Shown: in pieces, positions 38,920 to 47,851 of the stretch
How positions within the stretch are numbered: the stretch's first letter is position 1
Layout: each line of letters begins with the position of its first letter
From: Pontivivens sp032464575
Lineage (GTDB): Bacteria > Pseudomonadota > Alphaproteobacteria > Rhodobacterales > Rhodobacteraceae
Assembly (NCBI GenBank): GCA_032464575.1
Contig: JAWDKM010000002.1
Location: 186,001 to 250,000 of the forward strand
DNA: 64,000 nucleotides
Reading direction: 5' to 3'
Program-made: the position numbers and the translations under genes
The notes under the pieces: model-generated
What the model saw: the letters and a program-made list of their open reading frames with translations, nothing else
Databases searched by the model: none
What the model was told of the DNA's origin: nothing

Positions 38920-39378
38920 ATGACGCTGATGACCCGCCGCCAGACCTTCGCCCTCGCCGCCGGAGCGACCGCGCTTGCCGCCCTGCCCGCCCGTGCGGCG
39001 AACGAGCGCGTGTTCTCCACGCTGCTGGGTGGCGCAATCCGCGGCTACGACCCTGTCGCCTATTTCACGGAAGCCGCCCCGGTGAAGGGCAGCCGCTCCT
39101 ACACCTCCGACTGGGCCGGGGCGACCTGGCGCTTTGCGAGTGCCGCCAACAAGGAGCGGTTCGACGCGGCCCCCGAGCAGTGGGCGCCGCAATATGGCGG
39201 CTGGTGCGCCTGGGCCATGGCGCAGGGCAATTTCGCGCCGATCGACCCGGACAACTGGCGGGTGGTCGATGACAAGCTCTACCTCAACTATAACGACGAG
39301 ATTCAGCGCCGGTGGGAGCAGGATATCGCGGGCTTCATCGAAGCGGCGGACGCCCGTTATCCGACTTTGATCGGATAG
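38920..39378 (+). CDS. Exported YHS-domain protein
   Basis: This 152-residue protein starts MTLMTRRQTFALAAGATALAA, a signal peptide with a twin-arginine-like RRQTF motif and an ALPARA cleavage region. A YHS domain follows: GYDPVAYFTEAAPVKGS and GGWCAWAMAQGN. YHS domains often bind metal or occur with copper and mercury proteins; here the usual Cys/His set is partial (one Cys in GGWCAW). The function is unknown. No metal transporter is adjacent. Confidence 0.85.
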   Translation: MTLMTRRQTFALAAGATALAALPARAANERVFSTLLGGAIRGYDPVAYFTEAAPVKGSRSYTSDWAGATWRFASAANKERFDAAPEQWAPQYGGWCAWAMAQGNFAPIDPDNWRVVDDKLYLNYNDEIQRRWEQDIAGFIEAADARYPTLIG

Positions 39379-39499
39379 AGAATCATCTGGGGGTTGAGTG
39401 CTTACGGCGCGGACGGAAAACTGTTTTCATCCGCGCACACTTACGCAGCGAAGCTCAGCCATCCCTTGAAAACAAGGTGTTAACAAAAAGGTCACCTCT

Positions 39500-39636
39500 C
39501 CATGAGAGAGTAAAAAAACGGTTGCGACTGTGCTATGTTGCTCCGTGGAGGTGGGGTGTGAACGGCCCCGATTTGTCTCCACTACTGTCCCTCGTTCTGA
39601 CTTCACGCCCGGGCTGAGACCCGGGCGCTTTTTTTC
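39500..39636 (+). ncRNA. Candidate small RNA upstream of the CoA-binding protein gene
   Basis: The 280-base gap between the YHS gene and 39663 is AT-rich on its left and ends in an excellent terminator only 27 bases before the next start codon. This is easier to explain by a separate short transcript than by a gene leader. The 5' end is a guess, and I find no clean -35/-10 pair. The alternative is simply a long 3' untranslated region of the YHS gene. No known RNA family was recognised. Confidence 0.35.
39606..39636 (+). terminator. Intrinsic terminator with a 7-T tail
   Basis: A perfect 8-bp stem (CGCCCGGG at 39606-39613, CCCGGGCG at 39620-39627) with a CTGAGA loop is followed by C and seven T. 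It is one of the clearest terminators in the window. Confidence 0.92.
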
Positions 39637-39662
39637 CGGTGTCCCGGGAGTATGCTGCGCGC

Positions 39663-40139
39663 ATGACCCGATCCGATACCCAGCTGCGTGCGATTCTGGA
39701 GCGGACCCGGCGGATTGCCTGCGTCGGCGTCTCGCTCAATCCGACGCGGCCCTCCCATTTCGTGGCCCGCTACCTGGCGCTGAAGGGCTTCGAGGTCTTC
39801 GGCGTGAACCCCGCCTATGCGGGGCAGGCGGGCTTCGGGCAGACCATCGTCGCCAGCCTCGCCGACCTGCCGGGGCCTGTGGACATGGTCGACATCTTCC
39901 GCCGGTCCGATCAGGCGGGCGCGGTGGTGGACGAGGCGCTCGCCACCCTCGGCCCGGAACTCGGGACGATCTGGATGCAGATCGGCGTGGTGGACGAGGC
40001 CGCGGCCGCGCGGGCGGAGGCGCGGGGCATCGACGTGGTCATGGATCGGTGCCCGAAGATCGAATACCAGCGCCTGTTCGGCGAGCTGCGCTGGGGCGGC
40101 TTTGCCACCGGCATCATCTCCTCGAAGCTCGGGAGCTAG
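39663..40139 (+). CDS. CoA-binding domain protein
   Basis: This 158-residue protein of the CoA_binding_2 (YccU-like) family is a small Rossmann fold. It shows RIACVGVSLNPTRPSHFVARYL at the start, GFEVFGVNPAYAGQ, DMVDIFRRSDQAGAVVDEAL and VVMDRCPKIE. Members bind CoA, but their role is not known. ATG 39663 (MTRSDTQ) follows GGGAG; an in-frame alternative starts at 39639. Its TAG stop overlaps the desaturase stop in CTAG. Confidence 0.92.
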   Translation: MTRSDTQLRAILERTRRIACVGVSLNPTRPSHFVARYLALKGFEVFGVNPAYAGQAGFGQTIVASLADLPGPVDMVDIFRRSDQAGAVVDEALATLGPELGTIWMQIGVVDEAAAARAEARGIDVVMDRCPKIEYQRLFGELRWGGFATGIISSKLGS

Positions 40140-41101
40140 CGCGGCAGGTGGCTAGACAGCGGCAGGTCGGGGCGCGTGGGCTCGGCCAGGGCCTGCTCCT
40201 CGATGGGGCCGCGGAGCTGGCGCAGGGCGGCGCGCGCGAACCCTCCGCCATAGCGATGACCCTCGGCACCGAAGGTGTCGCGCAGGCCGGACCACGGCAC
40301 CTGCGGGCGGGCGTGGTGGACGGCGTGGTAGTTGTAGTTGAGGAACCAGCGCTCGGCCCAGCGCGGCAGGGCGAGGTTGTGGCCCGCCATCGGCTCGTCG
40401 AGCGGATTGGCGTAGTGGTAGGCATTGTCGAAGAAGCTCACCAGCAGCGCCCGGCCGTAGAGCGCGAGCGCCAGCACCCACCAGTGCGGTCCGTAGGCGA
40501 GGAAGGCGAGGGTGAAGAGCGCCGTGATGATCGCGCCGTCGATGCGCATCCGCGTGCGGCCCGGCTCCTCAAGCAACTGGCGCCTGGCGGCGGCCCACAT
40601 CGACTTGCCGTCCGGGGTCTCGTCCCCGAAGCCCAGGATGATGATCTGGCGGTAGAAGCGGTCGGGCAGCACGGCGAGCACGCTCGCCACCAGTTCCCCG
40701 ATCCAGAGGCCGCCGAGCAGCAGCGCGTAGTAGCGCAGCCGCGCGAGGAGCCCGTCCGTGGGCTCCACCTCGGGGCGATTGAGCTCGCTGCGGTTGAAGC
40801 GGTGATGCATCAGGTGGCCGAGCCGCAGGAGCTGGAAGGGCGATCCGAAGAGGATGCACACCAGCCGCGACCGACGCTCGTTCACGCGCCGGTCGGGATG
40901 CAGGTTGTTGTGGATACCCTCGTGGATCAGCGCCCAGGTCGGCGTGGTGGAGAGCACGACCGGCACGAGCAGGAGCGCCCACCAGGGCGACTGCGCGAGC
41001 AGGAGCGGGACGACGGCGAACTGGATCGCGTTCAGCACCACGATCAGCGCGACGAGCGTCCCGTTCTCGCGCACCGGGATGTCGGTCGGGGGTAACGCCA
41101 T
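40136..41101 (-). CDS. Membrane fatty acid desaturase
   Basis: This 321-residue diiron membrane enzyme has the three histidine clusters expected: HEGIHNN near residue 60, LMHHRFNR near 97, and NYHAVHHARP near 258. Several hydrophobic segments lie between them. It would introduce a double bond into an acyl chain or a related lipid; regiospecificity cannot be read. The start is 92 bases from the DUF3500 stop on the same strand. Confidence 0.9.
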   Translation of the reverse strand: MALPPTDIPVRENGTLVALIVVLNAIQFAVVPLLLAQSPWWALLLVPVVLSTTPTWALIHEGIHNNLHPDRRVNERRSRLVCILFGSPFQLLRLGHLMHHRFNRSELNRPEVEPTDGLLARLRYYALLLGGLWIGELVASVLAVLPDRFYRQIIILGFGDETPDGKSMWAAARRQLLEEPGRTRMRIDGAIITALFTLAFLAYGPHWWVLALALYGRALLVSFFDNAYHYANPLDEPMAGHNLALPRWAERWFLNYNYHAVHHARPQVPWSGLRDTFGAEGHRYGGGFARAALRQLRGPIEEQALAEPTRPDLPLSSHLPR

Positions 41102-41192
41102 CGAAACACAACCGAATTGATCGAACCGTGCCGTGCAAACTGGTGCGGGCTCGGATCCGTTCCAGTCCCGGCGGGTACAAAAGCGCGCCGCG

Positions 41193-42242
41193 CTACACCG
41201 CGTGATCGCCCAGGTTGCGCTCCACGTCGTGGCGGATCGTGTGCAGGTGCTGCGGCTGGTTCCGGACCGTGGCGAACTCGATCAGGAACGTGTCGCCGTG
41301 CAGGCGGTAGTAGATCGACGGTCCGTCGAGATCGGCGCCCGCCCAGCCGAAACGGGCAGCCATCAAGTCACCCTCCCGGATGCGGGCGGCCTGCCCGCCT
41401 GCCAGCGGAGCGGCGAGGGGATCGACGGCGTAGACCTCGATCAGCCGCACGGCGAGGTCGGCCTGCGCCTGCGGAAGGTCGGCGAGGGGCACGCCCGTCC
41501 GTTCGGAGCCGAAGCGCCGTTCGTTGCCCGCGGTCGTGAGCACGTTTCCGAAGGACGCCTCGCGCAGCAGCGTGCGCTCGCGGTTCGGCTGCGCAAGGTC
41601 GGTGAAGAGCCGGCGGCCGAGCGTCTCCTCCTCCTCCAGCACGACGAGGCCGGCATGGGGACCGGAGGGCACCGTGTTGGGTTCGGAGGCGAAGGCGCTG
41701 GGCGTGACCGACACGACGCGGTCGCCGATCAGCGTCAGGCTGAGGGTCAGGTGATGCCCCTCCCACCGCCAGCCCCACGGACCGTCGCCCGGTTCGCCGT
41801 AGACGGTGAGCGAGAAGCGCTCGCTGTTGCGGCTGGGCGAGCCCTTGCCCCACTCGTCGCGCAGGATGTCCTGCTGGAGCATGATGCGTTCCGCCATCAC
41901 GAGGCCCGCGGGGCTGAGCGCGGTGGCGAGCAGGTCCATCGCCGCGTCCTTCTGCTCGGCGCTCATCCGTTCCAGCGGCAGGCCGGTGGGGATCGCGGAG
42001 CCGATCATGTAGTCCCATGCGCGGCGGGTGGCGCTGTCGAAGCCGTATCGGACCGTCTCCACCTGCTCCTCGTTCAGGAGGCCGAGGACGCGCCGCGCGC
42101 GCTCGACCATCAGGGCGCCGGGGCTCGCGGCCTGCGCGGCGGCGGGGCGGACGACGGCGGGAAGGGCTGCCAGCGCGGCCCCGCCGGCGGTCAGGGCGAG
42201 TGCCGTGCGGCGGTTGGGACGAAGGATCGGAAGACGGGACAT
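41193..42242 (-). CDS. Exported DUF3500 protein
   Basis: This 349-residue protein has a signal peptide carrying twin arginines (PNRRTALALTAGGAALAAL, cleavage near AAAQA). DUF3500 features follow: GWRWEGHHLTLSLT, GPHAGLVVLEEEE and HGDTFLIEFATVRNQPQHLHT. The domain is of unknown function and is sometimes found in marine and soil bacteria. ATG 42242 is chosen because the signal peptide begins there. It is divergent from metY. Confidence 0.85.
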   Translation of the reverse strand: MSRLPILRPNRRTALALTAGGAALAALPAVVRPAAAQAASPGALMVERARRVLGLLNEEQVETVRYGFDSATRRAWDYMIGSAIPTGLPLERMSAEQKDAAMDLLATALSPAGLVMAERIMLQQDILRDEWGKGSPSRNSERFSLTVYGEPGDGPWGWRWEGHHLTLSLTLIGDRVVSVTPSAFASEPNTVPSGPHAGLVVLEEEETLGRRLFTDLAQPNRERTLLREASFGNVLTTAGNERRFGSERTGVPLADLPQAQADLAVRLIEVYAVDPLAAPLAGGQAARIREGDLMAARFGWAGADLDGPSIYYRLHGDTFLIEFATVRNQPQHLHTIRHDVERNLGDHAV

Positions 42243-42424
42243 CGGCAGGACCTCGGGCACGAAAACACATGCGCTTCCCGCGGGACGCGCCGCGCGATGG
42301 TACCACCGATCCGCCGCCGCGGCCCTGCGCCAGCGCAAGGGCGTGGCGGCCGGCCTTCAAAAATCCGTGCGCTCGCCGCCTGCGATCCTTAAGTTCCGGT
42401 GCAAACCGACAAGGAGGACGACCC

Positions 42425-43732
42425 ATGACCGACCAGCCGACCTACGCGTTCGAGACGCTGCAGATCCATGCGGGTGCAAAGCCCGATCCCGCGACGGGCG
42501 CGCGCCAGACGCCGATCTACCAGAACACCGCCTACGTGTTCCGCGATGCGGACCATGCGGCGGCGCTCTTCAACCTTCAGGAGGTGGGCTTCATCTATTC
42601 CCGCCTTACCAACCCGACCGTCGCCGTGCTGCAGGAGCGTATCGCGACGCTGGAGGGGGGTGTGGGCGCCACGGCCTGCTCCTCGGGGCACGCCGCGCAG
42701 ATCCTTGCGCTGTTGCCGCTGATGGGGCCGGGCGACAACATCGTGGTGTCCACCCGGCTCTACGGCGGGACGGTCACGCAGTTCTCCCAGACCATCAAGC
42801 GCTTCGGGTGGGAGGCGAAGTTCGTCGATTTCGACGACAAGGGCGCGGTCAGCAAGGCCTGCACCAAGAGGACGAAGGCGATCTTCTGCGAGTCGATCGC
42901 GAACCCCGGCGGCTATGTCACCGACCTGCCCGCCATCGCCAAGATCGCCGAGCGCAAGGGCGTGCCGCTGATCGTGGATAACACGACGGCGACCCCGTAT
43001 CTGTGCCGGCCCATCGAACACGGGGCGCATATCGTGGTGCATTCGACCACCAAGTACCTGTCGGGCAACGGCACCGCGATGGGCGGCGTGGTGGTCGACA
43101 GCGGCACCTTCGACTGGTCGGGCTCGGACAAGTTCCCGAGCCTGAGCGAGCCGGAGCCAGCTTACCATGGTCTGAAGTTCCACGAGACCTTCGGCCCGCT
43201 CGCCTACACACTGCACGGCCATGCGGTCGGCCTGCGCGACGTGGGCCCGTGTCAGAGCCCGCAGAACGCCTTCATCACGCTTCTGGGGGTCGAGACCCTC
43301 TCCCTGCGCATGGAGCGTCATTGCGAGAACGCGAAGAAGATCGCGGAGTGGCTGGAGGCCGACGACCGGATCGAGAGCGTGAGCTATGCGGGGCTCAAGT
43401 CCTCCCCGGTCTACCGGCGGGCGCGCAAGCTCTGCCCCAAGGGGGCCTCGGGGCTGTTCACGTTCAAGGTGAAAGGCGGGTACGAGGCGTGCCGGCGGCT
43501 GGTCGACAACGTCAACATCTTCAGCCATGTGGCGAACCTGGGCGACACGCGCAGCCTCATCATCCACTCCGCCTCCACCACGCACCGGCAGCTCACGCCG
43601 GAGCAGCAGGAGGCCGCGGGGGCGAGCCCGGACATGGTGCGGGTGTCGATCGGGCTGGAGAACGCGGACGACCTGATCGCCGATCTCGACCAGGCACTGA
43701 CCGCCGCGCTGGCGCAGGACCAGGCGGCCTGA
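42425..43732 (+). CDS. metY: O-acetylhomoserine sulfhydrylase / aminocarboxypropyltransferase (MetY type)
   Basis: This 435-residue PLP enzyme of the Cys/Met metabolism family makes homocysteine from O-acetylhomoserine and sulfide. The PLP lysine is in HSTTKYLSGNGTAMGG, and TYAFETLQIHAG at the start plus PIYQNTAYVF are characteristic of MetY. SPQNAFITLLGVETLSLRM and GLENADDLIADLDQAL are conserved family segments. AAGGAGGACGACCC precedes the ATG. I looked for a SAM-II riboswitch in the leader and did not find it. Confidence 0.94.
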   Translation: MTDQPTYAFETLQIHAGAKPDPATGARQTPIYQNTAYVFRDADHAAALFNLQEVGFIYSRLTNPTVAVLQERIATLEGGVGATACSSGHAAQILALLPLMGPGDNIVVSTRLYGGTVTQFSQTIKRFGWEAKFVDFDDKGAVSKACTKRTKAIFCESIANPGGYVTDLPAIAKIAERKGVPLIVDNTTATPYLCRPIEHGAHIVVHSTTKYLSGNGTAMGGVVVDSGTFDWSGSDKFPSLSEPEPAYHGLKFHETFGPLAYTLHGHAVGLRDVGPCQSPQNAFITLLGVETLSLRMERHCENAKKIAEWLEADDRIESVSYAGLKSSPVYRRARKLCPKGASGLFTFKVKGGYEACRRLVDNVNIFSHVANLGDTRSLIIHSASTTHRQLTPEQQEAAGASPDMVRVSIGLENADDLIADLDQALTAALAQDQAA

Positions 43733-43847
43733 GCCGGTTTGCCGGCGGGGGACGCTCCCGCCCGTCGCGACCGGGCGGGCCTGTGGCCTGCCCGATCCCT
43801 CCCGTTGGGCCGGGCGCGCCTTCGGCGCGGGGTCCGTTCGATCGGGG

Positions 43848-44555
43848 CTATTCGATGAGGAACGTGACGCCGACGCGGGCGGTGATCCCGACCTCACCCT
43901 CGGCGACGGGCACCGCGTCGGCAACCATGGCCCGTTCCATCGCCACCATCGGCATCGGCTGCGGGCGGGCGCTGCCGCGTTCGGAGATGCCCTGCACCGG
44001 GCCGAGCGCGGCGCCTGCGGTCTCCACGTAGAGCGTCGCGCGCGCGACCGCGTCTTGCACGGCGAGGCGGCGGGCCTCCTCCTCCAACGCGTCGGTCTCC
44101 AGCACGCCGAAATTGATGCCCTGGATGTTGTTGGCCCCGGCCTGGGTCAGGTCGTCGAGCACCGTGCCGAGTTGGGAGAGCTTGGTCACGCGCACCACCA
44201 GCGTGTTGTTCGCGTCGTAGCCGATGATGGGATATTCACCGTTCTCCTCGTCCCGCCGACCGCGGACCTCGAAGAGGCTGAGGCCCGCCGTCTGCCGGTC
44301 GGCACCGGTGATGCCGGCGGCATCGAGCACCTCGAAGAGCTGTTGCATCGCCTCGTTGTTCTCGCGCAGGGCGGCGGCGGCGGTGTCGGCCCGCGTCGAC
44401 ACACCGATGCGCACGCTCGCCATGTCGGGTACCGCGAATACCTCGCCGTAACCTTCGACGCTCACGATGCGGGGCGACGGCTCCTCCTGCGCGATGGCGG
44501 CGGGGGCCAGTGGAACCAGCAAGGCGGTGAGAATGAGGGACAGGCGGCGGAACAT
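43848..44555 (-). CDS. Exported SIMPL-domain (YggE-like) protein
   Basis: This 235-residue protein has a signal peptide (about residues 1-23, APAAIAQ) and a SIMPL/DUF541 domain. The domain starts IVSVEGYGEVFAVPDMA and carries the NNIQGINFGVLETD segment. E. coli YggE is linked to oxidative stress resistance; the molecular activity is unknown. It is divergent from the exported protein at 44686. Confidence 0.9.
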   Translation of the reverse strand: MFRRLSLILTALLVPLAPAAIAQEEPSPRIVSVEGYGEVFAVPDMASVRIGVSTRADTAAAALRENNEAMQQLFEVLDAAGITGADRQTAGLSLFEVRGRRDEENGEYPIIGYDANNTLVVRVTKLSQLGTVLDDLTQAGANNIQGINFGVLETDALEEEARRLAVQDAVARATLYVETAGAALGPVQGISERGSARPQPMPMVAMERAMVADAVPVAEGEVGITARVGVTFLIE

Positions 44556-44685
44556 CGGAAAACTCCTGGATCGAATAAGGCGTTGCGCGCGAAGGCTACG
44601 CCTTGCGGACGCGATCACAAAGCGATCTATGGTCCCGCGGCGCGGCCGTACTACGCTCCAGACGAGACGGGAAGGAGACAGACGG

Positions 44686-45486
44686 GTGCGAAAGGCAGGG
44701 CATCTCGTGGGCGCCCTCGCGCTCGCGCTCGCATCGGCCGCCACTGCGACGGCGCAGGAGGTGACGCAGGCACAGCAGGTGTCGCAGGCGCCGGAGGTCT
44801 CCGAACCCCCGCGGCCGCGGCCGCTGGTGATTTCGTCGCTCCGCGGCGGGCAGGTGCCCTTCGCCCGCATCCGGCCCGACGGATCGATCCGCCCCGTCGC
44901 GCGCATCGAGGGGCCGACCGAGACGGAACCGGGGCCGTCGGCCGCGGAGCTGCCGGCGCTTCTGGGGCCGGAGCCCGACGCGACCTATGCCGCGGTTCCG
45001 GGTATCGGGACTCCAGACATCACGACGGCCACGGCGGAGGCCGAGCGGCCGGATGGACGACCCACGCCCGCCACGGCGACCGGTTCTGCGCCTTCCTCCG
45101 ACGAGGACACGGCGGAGGCGCCGGAGGAGGAGGAAGTCGTAGTCGTGCCCCGGCCCCGCCCGCCCGGCGGCGGGCAGGCCGCGCTGACGGCCCGGCGCGC
45201 GGCGGAGATCGCGGCACAGCAGGCCTCGAACGACGGTACGACGACGCCGGGGCCCGTCGGTCGCGGCGCCATGGTCGAGGACGGACTCCCGCTCGACCGG
45301 ATGACGCTGCTGGGCGTCTTCGGAACGCAGCAGGATCGCCGCGCGCTGGTGCGCCTGCCGACCGGCGACGTCATCCGCGTCCGCCGCGGAACGGATGTCG
45401 ATGGCTGGCGGGTGCTGGCCATCGCCCGAGATTCGATCCAGCTCGCCAGCGGCGACGGATCGGTGCTGCGGCTGGAGGTGCCATAG
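44686..45486 (+). CDS. Exported Pro/Glu-rich protein with a small C-terminal domain
   Basis: This 266-residue protein is read from a GTG at 44686, preceded by GAAGGAGA. It has a signal peptide (about 1-24, ATATAQE), a long acidic and Pro-rich region (about 25-170), and a folded-looking C-terminus (GLPLDRMTLLGVFGTQQDR to the end). The C-terminus resembles the short regulatory modules of PilP/GspC-like proteins. That resemblance is weak and I do not assign a family. The next gene to the right is 750 bases away. Confidence 0.65.
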   Translation: MRKAGHLVGALALALASAATATAQEVTQAQQVSQAPEVSEPPRPRPLVISSLRGGQVPFARIRPDGSIRPVARIEGPTETEPGPSAAELPALLGPEPDATYAAVPGIGTPDITTATAEAERPDGRPTPATATGSAPSSDEDTAEAPEEEEVVVVPRPRPPGGGQAALTARRAAEIAAQQASNDGTTTPGPVGRGAMVEDGLPLDRMTLLGVFGTQQDRRALVRLPTGDVIRVRRGTDVDGWRVLAIARDSIQLASGDGSVLRLEVP

Positions 45487-46237
45487 CGGCGTCCTCGATG
45501 GCGGTTGCCGCTGTCTGGGGAAGGCCGTTGCCGCCCATTGAGAGAGAGCGGGCGCGGCGGGGAGCATTGCGGCGAAAGCGATGCGTGTTGTGCAAGGGGT
45601 CACCGCTTTTGCACGGGCAGTAGCAAAGGCACCATCGGGGAACTTCAGGGGTCATCAGCGTGCCGGAGCCGGAGTACCGACGGGGGTGCGCGGATGTCTG
45701 GTTTCGCCCGCATCCCCGGCCATGGCCCGCGGTGCCGAGTGGGCAGTGGTGGGACGCTGCCCGGCCGGTCCGGTGTCAGGTGGAAGATCTCGACGGATAC
45801 AGCTCGCCCGACGACATGGCGTTTGGCACGAGGTCAAAGAGAGAGGTGGCCTCGCCGGGAATGGACCACCCGCATGGCCGGCGGACGCCGACGCGACGCG
45901 AACCGCCTGATACCGTAGCGCGTCCACAAGGTATCGAGGGGAGACACCGGAGATATCAGACCGCGTGGAGGGGCTGGTCGCAGTGAAAGGCCCGTTCAGG
46001 CATTCATGGCGGATCGCGGTAGAGGCGCCGATATTCCGTCACTCTCCGGCCGGGTGCCGAACTTTGGCCATGCTCCCGTTGGGTACTTCGCGGCATACCT
46101 CCGCCCCGTGGGACAGGGCGCGCAACTGCTTCGAGCGGGTGTGGTGGCTGAAGGATCGGTGCCGGTCGGTGCGACGGGCTCGGGCAGGGTTTCGGCATGG
46201 CTCGCACATCGCGGGCCACGTTCGCCCGGGACCTCAG
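45487..46237. other. 751-base region without a recognisable gene
   Basis: Reading frames of up to about 140 codons exist on both strands, but none has a convincing ribosome-binding site, family motif or coding-like composition. The amino-acid mix (Arg, Gly, Pro) is what GC-rich non-coding DNA gives. The base composition is close to that of the flanks. It could hold a decayed gene, a long untranslated region or a small RNA; I see no terminator hairpin with a T tract. Confidence 0.55.
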
Positions 46238-47851
46238 CTAGCTCGCCTCCCGCGTCGCGCGCCACCGCGACCAGGCCTCGGGCGTGTCGAGGTCGACGAC
46301 CGCCGCGTTACCGTGCGTGGGGACCTCCACCACGAAGTCGGCGGCCTCGCGCAGCACCTCGCGCGCGCCGACATCGCCCTCCAGCCGGGCGAGGCTCTCG
46401 AAGAAGCGGCGGCCGAAGAGGATCGGGTGGCCGGGTCGCCCGTCGGCGGTGGTCGCGCGCACGATCTCCCGCCCCTCCTCCGCATCGTAGGCGGCGAGGA
46501 TCGCATCTATGTCGGAGGCGGCGATCTCGGGCATGTCGGCGAGGACGACCAGCACGGCGTCCGTCTCCGATGATATGGCGGCCAGCGCGCCGCGCAGGCT
46601 CGCGGCCATCCCGTCGCGCGCATCCTGGACCGTCACGAGGTTCGCGCCTGTGCCGTCGAGCGCCGCGCGGCGGGCGGGTCGGTCGGGGGGCAGCGCCACG
46701 CGCACGGCGTCGACGCGGCTGCGACGCAGGGTGTCCGCGACGTGCCGCAACAGGGGGACGCCGCCCACCGGTTCCATCAGCTTGTCGCGGCCGCCCATGC
46801 GGCGGGAGGCGCCGGCGGCCAGCAGCAGCGCCTCGATCCGCGGGCGCTGGGGCCGGTCCGGGCGCTGAAGACTGCGGGGCTGCGGGCGCGTGGGGATCTC
46901 TTTGAGCAGGCCGCCGACGCCCATGGCGGTGATGTCGTCCGAGGTGACTGGCAGACCTGCGGCGAGGCGCTCCAGCACCCAGTCGGCGCCGTTCAGCGCG
47001 GGCGAGCGGACGCAGCCCGGCAGGCCGACCACGGACCGCCCGCCCAGCGTGCCGATGAAGAGGAGGTTGCCGGGATCGACGGGCATGCCGAAGCGCTCGA
47101 TCTCGCCGCCCGCCGCGACGACGGCGGCGGGCGCGACGTCGGCCCGGTCGGAGGTGGCGGAGGCGCCGAGGATCAGGACGAGGTCGCCGTCGGAGGCCGC
47201 AACGGCGTCGGCCAGCGGCGCCGTCCGGTGGGGCACGACCTCCTGCGCGCCGTGGCGGAGACCGAGGCGGTCGAGCCGTTGGGAGATCGCCTCGACCCCC
47301 TTCTTCAGGAGGCTCGGCTTCAGCCCCGGCGTCTCCGTCAGCAGGAGATCGACGCGGAGCGGGCGGAAGGGGTGGAGCTCCAGTAGCGGTCGTGCGGCGC
47401 GGGCGCGCTCCACTGCCGGCCCGGGCGCACCGTAGGGAATGATCTTGACGGTGGCGAGCATGGTTCGCGGCTCGACCCGGGCGTAGTCGGGCAGCGTGGC
47501 CAGCGTGATCGCCTCGTCCACGGCGTTGAAGGCGGCGACGCCGGCGGCATCTACGCGGACAAGGCCCGCCCCCTCCGCATGGAGGTTCACGCGGCCGGTG
47601 AAGGGGGCGGTGACGCTGATCCCCTCGCCGCCCAGATCGGCGGCGAGCGCGGCGGCGGCGGCATCCTCGTCGAGGTCGTCAGGATCGAGTTGTGCTGCGG
47701 TGACATGCTCCAGCCCGGCGGCGCGCAGCGTCCCGACATCCGCCGCACTCAGCCGCCGCCCCTTGCGCAAACGGCCGCCCGCGGGCAGCGCGATGGAGTG
47801 GGCGAGGATTGCGCCCTCTGCCGCATCCAGCGGGATCTCTCCGAAGGTCAT
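46238..47851 (-). CDS. MoeA-like domain fused to a MocA-type molybdenum cofactor cytidylyltransferase
   Basis: This is a 537-residue two-domain protein. Residues 1-330 resemble the molybdopterin-binding MoeA/MogA-like group, with LLLTETPGLKPSLLKKGVEAIS, VLILGASATSDRADVAP and VVGLPGCVRSPALNGAD. Residues 335-530 are a nucleotidyltransferase of the MocA type (EALLLAAGASRRMGGRDKL, VLADMPEIAASDIDAIL, GRPGHPILFGR). MocA makes the molybdopterin-cytosine-dinucleotide cofactor used by xanthine dehydrogenase/CoxL-family enzymes. It overlaps the XdhC stop by four bases, so the two act together. Confidence 0.88.
   Translation of the reverse strand: MTFGEIPLDAAEGAILAHSIALPAGGRLRKGRRLSAADVGTLRAAGLEHVTAAQLDPDDLDEDAAAAALAADLGGEGISVTAPFTGRVNLHAEGAGLVRVDAAGVAAFNAVDEAITLATLPDYARVEPRTMLATVKIIPYGAPGPAVERARAARPLLELHPFRPLRVDLLLTETPGLKPSLLKKGVEAISQRLDRLGLRHGAQEVVPHRTAPLADAVAASDGDLVLILGASATSDRADVAPAAVVAAGGEIERFGMPVDPGNLLFIGTLGGRSVVGLPGCVRSPALNGADWVLERLAAGLPVTSDDITAMGVGGLLKEIPTRPQPRSLQRPDRPQRPRIEALLLAAGASRRMGGRDKLMEPVGGVPLLRHVADTLRRSRVDAVRVALPPDRPARRAALDGTGANLVTVQDARDGMAASLRGALAAISSETDAVLVVLADMPEIAASDIDAILAAYDAEEGREIVRATTADGRPGHPILFGRRFFESLARLEGDVGAREVLREAADFVVEVPTHGNAAVVDLDTPEAWSRWRATREAS

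Noticed and set aside
42243..42424. SAM-II or SAM/SAH riboswitch in front of metY
   Set aside because: The leader lacks the conserved riboswitch core that I can recall for these alphaproteobacterial classes. A covariance search could still overturn this.
45581..45910. 109-codon plus-strand frame in the gene-free region
   Set aside because: Composition is typical of random GC-rich DNA, with no ribosome-binding site and no known motif.
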